From Candidatus Rokuibacteriota bacterium (GTDB lineage: Bacteria > Methylomirabilota > Methylomirabilia > Rokubacteriales > CSP1-6), in assembly GCA_016201645.1 (NCBI GenBank), contig JACQCL010000155.1, forward strand, positions 1 through 6,301: a DNA stretch of 6,301 nt, given 5' to 3'. The position numbers were made by a program, and so were the translations under genes. The notes below the pieces were generated by a model. That model did no database searches, was not told the origin of the DNA, and was given only the letters and a program-made list of their open reading frames with translations. Positions 1 to 5,221 of the stretch are shown piece after piece (within the stretch, counting starts at the first letter, position 1; every line of letters begins with the position of its first letter).

Positions 1-1436
1 GTCGCCTTGTTGGCTCGGATCGTCAACCCTTTGGCCAGGACTTCGGCGCTGGCGGAGATCGGCGCTCCGCCAGCCGGCACGTCCCCGGCCTGGGGGCCGT
101 ATAGCGAGGAGAAGGGCGGGGCACCAGTCGGGGGAGCCCCGCCGAGACCCAAGCTGGGTGTCACCCCGGGCTGGAGCGTGAGCCCTGCTGCAGCGGGCGC
201 TCCGCCTTCGGGAATCCCCAAAATCCCCTGGAGGGTTTTGGCGACATCTTCGGGGTCGGCGTAGTTGACGCGGACGGTCTCCTCCCGGAGCGGCCCCCGG
301 GCCTGGGCCTCGGCCATGGCCTCCTCGGCGGCACGCTTCTTCTGCTGGGCTTCCGCCTCCTTGAGCTGGGCCTCGGCGAGCTTCGTCCTGGCCTCGGCCT
401 CGCCCTTCACCTTGGCCTCTTCCGCCTTGGCCTTGGCCTCCCGCTCCCGGGTGAGCTGCTCGGTGGAGACGATCCTCATGACGTTGTCCTTTTCCAGCTT
501 CTGGAGCCCCCTCGCCTCCAGGACTGTCTCCAGGGCCAGCTCCCACGGCACGTTGTGGAGCGAGATGGAGAGCTTGCCCTTCACGTCGTCGCCCGCCACG
601 ATGTTCTTCCCGCTCTCCGCTGCGAGGATGCGGAGGATATTTGTGATGTCCGCGTCTTTGAAGTCCAGCGAGATCAACCTCGACCCGTTGGCAACGGGCG
701 GGGTCTGAGCCGCCTGAGCCAGACGGATCGGAGGCGGGGGAGCGGCGGCCACGACGGGTTGCTTTGGCGCTTTGGCCTTGGGTGAAAGCGCTGGGGGCTT
801 GACCGGCTCCGCCTTGGGGGCCTCAGTCTCCTTTGCCGTTTCCTGAACCGGAGCCTCGGCCTTTGGGACGGCCGGTGGCTCAACGGGCTTCGGCGCCTCA
901 GCCTTCGCCGCAGGCGGCTCGGAGTCTGCCGGCGATGCGGCCTCCGCGCTCGGCTTAGCGTCTGCCGGCTCGGCTTTAGCGACCTCGACGGGCTTGGCTT
1001 CAGCTTTCGCCGGCGCTGCCGCTGTCGCGGAGGGCTCAAGCATGACGGTGAGACCCTCCGGCCCCTCCTCGATCCGGTAGCCCACCTTTCGGGTCAACTC
1101 GAGGACCACGCGGGACACGCCCTTCCTGAACTGGCTCCCGCGGATCTGGCGGAGCGGGTCCATCTCCACAATCAGCGGGGTCTTGCGCCAGCCGTAGCCG
1201 GTGGACTCGAGGTCGATGATGAGGCGGGTCGGCGTATCAATGAGAGAGGTCTGGTACGCAGTCGGGCCGCTCGTTTTGATCTGAACCGCGAGTCCGTCGT
1301 TACGCGGCTCCACGGCGATCTCTCGGAGCTGGACAAGCGAATCCCCGGTCGGAGACTCCCCGGAGCCGGGGGCCACCAGCGCGCCCACCAGCCCAAGACC
1401 GAGGAGCAAACCCCACATCCATCCAAACCGCTTCAT
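1..1436 (-). CDS. pilQ: PilQ, type IV pilus outer-membrane secretin (N-terminal 478 residues; C-terminus beyond window)
   Basis: PilQ multimerises into the outer-membrane channel through which the pilus exits. I translated this frame by hand from the ATG at 1436-1434; it stays open for 478 codons to the left edge. In order: a signal peptide (MKRFGWMWGLLLGLGLVGAL), one AMIN domain (about 33-135, peptidoglycan binding), an Ala/Pro/Glu/Lys-rich linker (about 136-236), an STN/N0 domain (about 253-325, with LISLDFKDADITNILRILA), a charged helix (about 329-386), and the start of an N1 domain (VRVNYADPEDVAKTLQGILG at 388-407). The N1 domain is interrupted by a Gly/Ala/Pro-rich stretch before LTIRANKA at the edge. 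The secretin barrel would lie beyond the window. The start is 13 bases after the pilP stop and follows a GGGGGGAG ribosome site. N. meningitidis PilQ has two AMIN domains; I see one. The family assignment is firm; exact domain borders are estimates. Confidence 0.95.
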   Translation of the reverse strand, partial: MKRFGWMWGLLLGLGLVGALVAPGSGESPTGDSLVQLREIAVEPRNDGLAVQIKTSGPTAYQTSLIDTPTRLIIDLESTGYGWRKTPLIVEMDPLRQIRGSQFRKGVSRVVLELTRKVGYRIEEGPEGLTVMLEPSATAAAPAKAEAKPVEVAKAEPADAKPSAEAASPADSEPPAAKAEAPKPVEPPAVPKAEAPVQETAKETEAPKAEPVKPPALSPKAKAPKQPVVAAAPPPPIRLAQAAQTPPVANGSRLISLDFKDADITNILRILAAESGKNIVAGDDVKGKLSISLHNVPWELALETVLEARGLQKLEKDNVMRIVSTEQLTREREAKAKAEEAKVKGEAEARTKLAEAQLKEAEAQQKKRAAEEAMAEAQARGPLREETVRVNYADPEDVAKTLQGILGIPEGGAPAAAGLTLQPGVTPSLGLGGAPPTGAPPFSSLYGPQAGDVPAGGAPISASAEVLAKGLTIRANKA

Positions 1437-1449
1437 CGCTCTCCCCCCT

Positions 1450-1920
1450 TTATTCCGTTTTGAGTCGCAACACGAGCCGGGTCGTAGGCAACCCTGGTCG
1501 TTGCGCCACTGCGAAAGTCACGTTGTCTCGGCCGATCTCCACAACCCGGCCGTCACCTATCAGATCTCCGCTTCGGAGGATGTACCCCAGGCCGTCCGGG
1601 GCCTCTACGAGTGCCAGGCGTCCCTGCCGTCCCTCCAGGATGCCCACAAGCTTCACCGAGGCCACAGACAGAGCCTTGCTTCCCTCGGTCGTAGCCAGTG
1701 AGGCGAACGGGTCTCGTCGTCCCTTGGGGTCGTACGTCACTACCGGGAGCGGCGGGAACTCCGGCTCCTTTGGCATTGCCACCGGCGGGGCTCCCAGCTT
1801 ACCACCGGCGGCGGGTGCGGGTGCCGCGGGCTGCGGAGGCGCCGGGGTCGGAGGTGCGGCGCCGCCGCACCCGCCGAGAAGGCTGATCAACCCAAGGGCG
1901 ACGAACCATCGGGGCCTCAT
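1450..1920 (-). CDS. pilP: PilP, type IV pilus assembly lipoprotein
   Basis: PilP is the periplasmic bridge between the PilN/PilO inner-membrane complex and the N0 region of PilQ. The 156-residue product starts with a lipoprotein signal ending LLGGC, so Cys18 is the likely lipidated residue. A Pro/Ala-rich flexible linker spans about 21-50. The folded PilP beta-domain follows (about 60-154), with the family hallmark GRRDPF at 67-72, then LVGILEGRQGRLALVEAPDG and a GYILRSGD strand. The ATG overlaps the pilO stop as ATGA. A GGAGGAGG site lies 3 bases upstream (6 bases from its first GGAGG), supporting this start. The stop is TAA. Length and layout are typical for PilP and no key element is missing. 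The lipobox has Gly at -2 and -1, which is acceptable but not the commonest form. Confidence 0.95.
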   Translation of the reverse strand: MRPRWFVALGLISLLGGCGGAAPPTPAPPQPAAPAPAAGGKLGAPPVAMPKEPEFPPLPVVTYDPKGRRDPFASLATTEGSKALSVASVKLVGILEGRQGRLALVEAPDGLGYILRSGDLIGDGRVVEIGRDNVTFAVAQRPGLPTTRLVLRLKTE

Positions 1921-2513
1921 CGGCCTCCTCCGGTCGGCGGCGCGGGTGGAGGCGCCCCCTCGGGACGGAAGACATACGTCGTGAGGATCAGATCGGCCCG
2001 GACCGTCCCCGTGGGTCTCGCGATCCCCGCCAACTTGAGATCCGTCAGGTTGACGATCCGGGGAAGCCGGGCGAGACGGTCAAAAAAGCTGCCGAGTTGG
2101 TGATAGCCGGCTTCGGCGTTGATGGTGATCGGAACCTCCTGGTAAACGTCCCTCGTGACCGGATCCTTCGGCTGGAAGAGGCCGACCGAGAGCCCGGACT
2201 GAAAGGCCAGGTCCGAGACCTGGCGGTAGAGGCCCGGGATCTCCTTTTCGGACGGCAGCCGTTCCTTGGCCGTTTCGAGCTTGGCGCGAAGGACCTGGGC
2301 CTCCTGCTTGAAGCGCGCCAGGCTTGCCGCCACCGCCCGGCTCTGCATGAGCTCCGCCTGCTTGGCCGCCCGTTGCCCCCGGAGGTCGCCGACTTCGACC
2401 ATCTTGGGCGAGAGCAGGAAGAAGTACCCGCCGGCGACCAGAATAGCGAGCCCGAACACTCCGAGGATGATCTTCTGGGTGCGCGGGGCTTGGGTGATGA
2501 TCTCGAACGCCAT
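1917..2513 (-). CDS. pilO: PilO, inner-membrane type IV pilus assembly protein
   Basis: PilO is a bitopic inner-membrane protein that heterodimerises with PilN and contacts PilP. The 198-residue protein has a short cytoplasmic N-terminus, one transmembrane helix (about 14-34, IILGVFGLAILVAGGYFFLL) and a periplasmic coiled coil (about 41-86). The usual junction LPSEKEIPGL (86-95) leads into a ferredoxin-like domain (about 97-184). Its motif YHQLGSFFDRLARLPRIVNL (137-156) is characteristic of PilO. The C-terminus ends in a short Pro/Gly-rich tail (about 185-198) that I infer is disordered. The start lies 4 bases after the pilN stop, with no strong ribosome site close by, so translation is probably coupled to pilN. 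The stop overlaps the pilP start. Confidence 0.95.
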   Translation of the reverse strand: MAFEIITQAPRTQKIILGVFGLAILVAGGYFFLLSPKMVEVGDLRGQRAAKQAELMQSRAVAASLARFKQEAQVLRAKLETAKERLPSEKEIPGLYRQVSDLAFQSGLSVGLFQPKDPVTRDVYQEVPITINAEAGYHQLGSFFDRLARLPRIVNLTDLKLAGIARPTGTVRADLILTTYVFRPEGAPPPAPPTGGGR

Positions 2514-2517
2514 GTCG

Positions 2518-3069
2518 CTAGATCTCGAACCGGCAGGTGACCTCGAAGGTCACGAGCCGGGGGGTTTTGGTCAAGTCCTGCCGCGAGACGATCAGGTCCA
2601 CGTCCCGGAATTTGCCCGACCCCTTCAGGTTGGCCATGAAGTCGGCGAGCGCCGTTGAGGAGAACGCCGAGCCCGCGATCTTCAGCACCCGGTCCTTTTC
2701 CTCCATCGAGGTGAGCCAGACGTCGGGTGGAAGCGTGTCAGCCAGGCTATCGAGGAGGTACACCGGCCGCTGCTGGTTCCGGGCGATGAGATCGATCAAC
2801 GCCACCCGGCGCTCCAGCTCCTCCTTTTCTTTCTTGAAGCGGTTGCCCTCGGCGATGGCCGCCTTGTACTGCGCGATCTCCGTGTCGAGCCGCGCATTCT
2901 CGGCCGTGAGACTCCGGCCTTCCTGGCTCAGCCAGAACCAGTAGCCCCCCACGAGCACGATGGCGGCCGCGTAGAGCGCGCCGAAGAGCAGGCCGAGCCC
3001 CGGCAGGGTGGGGAGCGTGATCGCGAACCGCCGGCGCGGCCGCGCGGGGAGGAGGTTGATCTTGATCAT
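2518..3069 (-). CDS. pilN: PilN, inner-membrane type IV pilus assembly protein
   Basis: PilN links cytoplasmic PilM to the periplasmic PilO/PilP subcomplex. The 183-residue product begins MIKINLLPAR, containing the conserved INLLP peptide that in this family inserts into a groove of PilM. A basic stretch (about 10-14) precedes a transmembrane helix (about 25-47). A charged coiled coil follows (about 53-95), then a ferredoxin-like periplasmic domain (about 100-183) with LLDSLADTLPPDVWLTSMEE at 105-124 and DFMANLKGSGKFRDVDLI near 143-160. The ATG overlaps the pilM stop as ATGA, and a GGGAG site lies 10 bases upstream. All expected features are present and the length is normal. Overlap with pilM fits the stoichiometric PilM-PilN contact. 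Confidence 0.96.
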   Translation of the reverse strand: MIKINLLPARPRRRFAITLPTLPGLGLLFGALYAAAIVLVGGYWFWLSQEGRSLTAENARLDTEIAQYKAAIAEGNRFKKEKEELERRVALIDLIARNQQRPVYLLDSLADTLPPDVWLTSMEEKDRVLKIAGSAFSSTALADFMANLKGSGKFRDVDLIVSRQDLTKTPRLVTFEVTCRFEI

Positions 3070-4133
3070 GCGGGCTTGTCTCCCTCGCGTCGGATTCCGA
3101 GCCCTACCGCCACCGCCAGGAGCGGGCCGGCGGCGTAGAGGTCGTCCGCGGGAAAGCGGTTCGGGTCGAACTGGATGTTCTGAAAGGGCTTGACCACCTC
3201 GACAGGGACTCCCCAGCTGGAGGAGAGGAACTCGTCCACCCCGGCAAGCCTGGCGCAGCCGCCCGAGAGGACGATCCGGCTGATCCGCTCTGATTCCGTC
3301 GTGGACGCGAAGTAGTCAAAGGTCCGCTGGATCTCCAGCGACAGTTCACGGGAGACTGCCTCGAGCGACGGCACCAGATCCTCCCAGCTGACCCCGGGGA
3401 CCTCCTGACCCCGTTTTGCCGCCTCGGCCTTCTCGAAGGGGATGTTGAGCCGCTGGCAGATGGCCCTGGTGTAGTTGTTCCCGCCGAAGGCGATGTCGCG
3501 GGCGAAGATCGAGGAGCCGCCGCGGATCACGTTCGTTTTCATGACGGAGGCGCCGATGTCGATGAGGGCCACCGCCTCGGCGGGTGCCTCAGGATTATTG
3601 ATCTCGTACTGGTTCTGGACGGCAAAGGCGTCCACGTCCACCACCACGGGAGAGAGCCCCGCCTCTTCCACCACCGCCACGTACTCGTTGATTTTGGTCT
3701 TCTTGACCGCCACGAGCATAACGTCCATCGTCCCGCCTTGACCGGCCGACTGCCCGACGACTTGATGATCCAGGTAAACCTCTTCGATGGGCAGGTTGAT
3801 ATGGTGCTCGGCTTCGAGCATGATCGCGTCTCCCAGCTCCTTCGGGTTGACCTTGGGGAGCTGGATTTTCTTCATGATCAGCTCTCGGCCTGAGACGGAG
3901 ATGACGGCCTCCTTGGACTGGACGCGGGCCTTCCCGACGACCTCCTTGATCGCGTCCACGACGACCGGTGGATCCTTGATCATCCCTTCGCCGATCGCGT
4001 CCGGCGGGAGATCGACCATGGCGAACGCTCTGAGGGCGTATCCCTTCGAGCCCGGCTCCAGCTGGACGACCTTGAGGGTGCTGGAGCCTACGTCGAGACC
4101 GAAGGCCGACTTTTTCCGAGAAAACAAACCCAT
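3066..4133 (-). CDS. pilM: PilM, actin-like cytoplasmic type IV pilus assembly ATP-binding protein
   Basis: PilM is an FtsA/actin-fold cytoplasmic protein that binds ATP and the N-terminus of PilN, and couples the assembly motors to the inner-membrane complex. The 355-residue product has the usual family length. Visible motifs are phosphate-1 (FGLDVGSSTLKVVQL, 11-25), the second phosphate loop (ALIDIGASVMKTNV, 189-202) and the adenosine motif (RIVLSGGCARLAGVDEFL, 286-303). It begins with the short MGLFSRKKS segment seen in many PilM proteins. The conserved stretch LEAEHHINLPIEEVYLDHQV (107-126) is also typical. The start is set by a near-perfect AAGGAG at 4145-4140, six bases upstream of the ATG. 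It is the first gene of the pilMNOPQ run, preceded by a 584-base gap with promoter elements. Nothing in it looks truncated. Confidence 0.97.
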   Translation of the reverse strand: MGLFSRKKSAFGLDVGSSTLKVVQLEPGSKGYALRAFAMVDLPPDAIGEGMIKDPPVVVDAIKEVVGKARVQSKEAVISVSGRELIMKKIQLPKVNPKELGDAIMLEAEHHINLPIEEVYLDHQVVGQSAGQGGTMDVMLVAVKKTKINEYVAVVEEAGLSPVVVDVDAFAVQNQYEINNPEAPAEAVALIDIGASVMKTNVIRGGSSIFARDIAFGGNNYTRAICQRLNIPFEKAEAAKRGQEVPGVSWEDLVPSLEAVSRELSLEIQRTFDYFASTTESERISRIVLSGGCARLAGVDEFLSSSWGVPVEVVKPFQNIQFDPNRFPADDLYAAGPLLAVAVGLGIRREGDKPA

Positions 4134-4139
4134 CCCTGG

Positions 4140-4145
4140 CTCCTT
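4140..4145 (-). promoter_or_regulatory. Ribosome binding site of pilM
   Basis: The minus strand reads AAGGAG, six bases before the pilM ATG. This is the best Shine-Dalgarno match in the window and fixes the pilM start. It lies immediately downstream of a 6-bp hairpin (4148-4166), leaving only two bases between them. Confidence 0.85.
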
Positions 4146-4147
4146 AC

Positions 4148-4166
4148 CCGGGCTTGGCAGGCCCGG
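4148..4166 (-). other. Hairpin directly upstream of the pilM ribosome binding site
   Basis: On the minus strand CCGGGC, a 7-base loop CTGCCAA and GCCCGG form a perfect 6-bp GC stem two bases before AAGGAG. No T-run follows, so it is not an intrinsic terminator. It may insulate or modulate ribosome access; that role is inference. Confidence 0.55.
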
Positions 4167-4199
4167 AACGGGGAAGCTTCAACTCGTCCCTGGTCCGAA

Positions 4200-4215
4200 G
4201 GCCCCCCAGGGGGCC
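4200..4215 (-). other. GC palindrome in the pilM 5' leader
   Basis: The minus strand reads GGCCCC CTGG GGGGCC, a 6-bp all-GC stem with a 4-base loop. It lies about 50 bases after the inferred pilM transcription start. It has no following T-tract. It would form a very stable leader hairpin, but its function is unknown. Confidence 0.5.
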
Positions 4216-4272
4216 CTGTGAGAGGGAAGAACAAAACCCCTTTAAAATAAGCAAAATTGCCGAATTGGAGAG

Positions 4273-4302
4273 ATTATAGGAACTTCGAATTTTTAAAGTC
4301 AA
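4273..4302 (-). promoter_or_regulatory. Sigma-70-type promoter for pilMNOPQ
   Basis: The minus strand reads TTGACT (4302-4297), an 18-base spacer, then a perfect TATAAT (4278-4273). The -35 box matches TTGACA at five of six bases. The element sits in an AT-rich island (about 4225-4310) inside very GC-rich DNA, and it points at pilM. The inferred start site is near 4266, giving a leader of about 133 bases. No extended -10 TG is present. This is the strongest promoter match I can find in the window. Confidence 0.75.
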
Positions 4303-4386
4303 CTTTTCTCTGGGACATGCCGTTGCCACTACGGAGACGGGAGGAAACCCCGTGCAGGGGCAAGGCCTAGGGGTTTTCTGGACAGG

Positions 4387-4459
4387 CGGCCCCGTCCTGG
4401 TCGAGGCGGACCCTGCCCCACAGTGGCTCTGTCGGCCGAGACCCTGCTCTCAGGGGCCG
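4387..4459. repeat. Long-range inverted repeat with nested stems
   Basis: CGGCCCC (4387-4393) pairs with GGGGCCG (4453-4459) across a 59-base interior. That interior itself contains a GTCC/GGAC stem (4394-4397 with 4408-4411) and CCACAGTGG. The arrangement could fold as a multi-branched RNA on either strand. In GC-rich DNA some of this is expected by chance, and I recognise no known RNA family. Confidence 0.35.
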
Positions 4460-4463
4460 GCCG

Positions 4464-4483
4464 ACGCGCGTCACGTCGCGCGT
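4464..4483. repeat. Perfect 7-bp inverted repeat ACGCGCG-N6-CGCGCGT
   Basis: The two 7-base arms are separated by TCACGT, giving a 20-base near-palindromic site typical in size of an operator for a dimeric regulator. It lies about 160 bases upstream of the sigma-70 -35 box and about 40 bases downstream of the inferred sigma-54 start. The function is unknown. Confidence 0.4.
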
Positions 4484-4530
4484 GAAGCGGGCGTTCCTAT
4501 CGCCAAGGAAATCCACGAAAAGCCGGAAGA

Positions 4531-4547
4531 CGCATCGCATGTGCCAG
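4531..4547 (-). promoter_or_regulatory. Candidate sigma-54 (-24/-12) promoter reading toward pilM
   Basis: The minus strand reads CTGGCACATGCGATGCG. The -24 half CTGGCAC matches the RpoN consensus completely. GG and GC are separated by exactly ten bases, as required, and the -12 half is ATGC against TTGC. The inferred start is near 4520. Sigma-54 control through PilR-type regulators is established for some pilin genes, so the context is plausible. It is a pattern match only, and the sigma-70 element downstream is stronger. Confidence 0.4.
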
Positions 4548-4637
4548 GGGGAAAGCCACGCAGACCCAGGAGGGAAGATGAATGAAAATGGGGCATTACG
4601 ACGTTCCCTGCGCTCAGGAAATCAGAAACTATTGACA

Positions 4638-4669
4638 CCTGTCGAACGGCCCGTCTCGCCGCTGACAGG
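4638..4669. repeat. Inverted repeat CCTGTC-N20-GACAGG
   Basis: Perfect 6-base arms flank 20 bases. With the adjoining GTGTC (minus strand, 4638-4634), the region carries several (C/G)TGTC words. As I recall, that is the short core reported for PilR sites at a Pseudomonas pilin promoter. The repeat lies roughly 90-140 bases upstream of the candidate sigma-54 element, a suitable enhancer distance. The words are short and common, so this is weak evidence. Confidence 0.3.
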
Positions 4670-4717
4670 GGGTCTCGCCATCGGGACGAAGGGGTGACCG
4701 AAACCGGAGAACCGCGG

Positions 4718-5221
4718 CTATGGCGTCGCGATTCGCCCGGCGCCCGAGACGGTCACCGTGAGAAAGTTTCCGGTGGGGCCCGTGACTCTCAATTGTCCCG
4801 CTGGAGCCGCGCCGCCCAGCGGAGTGAAGACCGGAGCCACGTTCCCGGGACTGACGGTGACCACGACGTTATTCTGGAGGCGGAACGTGCCCGTCGCATC
4901 GGATCCCGGAGCCGTCGTGGCTGGCACGAGCGCGCCCGCGCACGTGTTCTGGCGGAACTGATAGCCGTTGCCAACAGCCGGGACGCAGGTGGGCGGGGCG
5001 CAGACGCAGATGGGCTGACGCTGAGTGATCGCGAGCTGTTTGGCCCGATTCATGGCGGTCCGAATCTCCTGGGCGCCAGCCCTCACGTTCGAGCTCTGCA
5101 TGTAGGTGATGAAAAGTGGAATCGCCACCGCGGAGAGAATCGCGATGACGGCGATCACGACGAGCAGTTCGGCGAGGCTCCAGCCTCGATCGTCTAGTTG
5201 GCGAACCCGCTCAGATACCAT
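4718..5221 (-). CDS. GspH/FimT-type minor (pseudo)pilin with prepilin leader
   Basis: This is a class III signal-peptide pilin, probably a minor pilin or priming pseudopilin of the T4P. From the ATG at 5221 the product has 167 residues. A 13-residue leader MVSERVRQLDDRG precedes the cleavage site. The mature protein starts WSLAELLVVIAVIAILSAVA, with the conserved Glu at +5 and a hydrophobic helix. Position +1 is Trp, where Phe or Met is usual. The C-terminal beta-rich domain is GspH-like and contains CVCAPPTC plus one further Cys, so disulfides are likely. An in-frame TTG at 5242 would add seven residues but lies over the ribosome site, so I prefer 5221. The gene starts inside the end of pilD (28-base overlap) in another frame. 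GspH and FimT cannot be told apart by eye, so no symbol is given. Confidence 0.88.
   Translation of the reverse strand: MVSERVRQLDDRGWSLAELLVVIAVIAILSAVAIPLFITYMQSSNVRAGAQEIRTAMNRAKQLAITQRQPICVCAPPTCVPAVGNGYQFRQNTCAGALVPATTAPGSDATGTFRLQNNVVVTVSPGNVAPVFTPLGGAAPAGQLRVTGPTGNFLTVTVSGAGRIATP

Larger units (their letters stand above)
4134..4717. other. 584-base gap between the minor pilin gene and pilM, no convincing gene
   Basis: Both strands hold short open frames (plus strand 4352-4585 and 4482-4697), but none has recognisable protein content. I see no tRNA, no known riboswitch and no intrinsic terminator after the minor pilin stop. The part from 4134 to about 4310 is the pilM leader and promoter. 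The part from about 4310 to 4717 is GC-rich and full of inverted repeats: 4345-4351 with 4370-4376, 4387-4393 with 4453-4459, 4464-4470 with 4477-4483, and 4638-4643 with 4664-4669. It is best read as a regulatory or structured-RNA region of unknown function. Confidence 0.6.

Noticed and set aside
265..708. 147-residue plus-strand open frame
   Set aside because: It is antisense to pilQ. Its Ser/Ala-rich composition is the complement of Glu/Ala/Lys codons in the charged PilQ helix, it has no recognisable domain, and the minus frame has clear STN and N1 motifs.
674..1039. 121-residue minus-strand Arg/Pro/Ser-rich frame
   Set aside because: It is an out-of-frame reading of the repetitive Ala/Pro/Lys linker of pilQ; low-complexity Arg-rich output is typical of a shifted frame.
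1172..1426. 84-residue minus-strand frame beginning near the pilQ start
   Set aside because: It is frame-shifted relative to the ATG at 1436, which gives a proper signal peptide and AMIN domain.
1460..1984. 174-residue plus-strand open frame
   Set aside because: It lies antisense to pilP and the end of pilO, both of which show family motifs. The frame is a GC-rich shadow.
4200..4215. GC palindrome as an intrinsic terminator
   Set aside because: No T-run follows the stem on either strand, and it lies between the promoter and the pilM start.
4501..4590. Possible c-di-GMP-I or cobalamin riboswitch on the plus strand (GGGGGAAAGCCACGCAGACC)
   Set aside because: A few bases resemble conserved riboswitch words, but I could not build the required stems, and no plus-strand gene lies downstream.
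4632..4654. TTGACA on the plus strand as a -35 box
   Set aside because: About 17 bases downstream the sequence is GC-rich (CTCGCC) with no -10-like hexamer, and no plus-strand gene follows.
4482..4697. 71-residue plus-strand frame (and 4352-4585) in the intergenic gap
   Set aside because: There is no clear ribosome site, no recognisable motif, and the composition is unlike the window's real genes. A small unknown gene cannot be excluded but is not supported.
4694..5197. 167-residue plus-strand frame
   Set aside because: It is antisense to the minor pilin, whose prepilin leader and helix are unmistakable.
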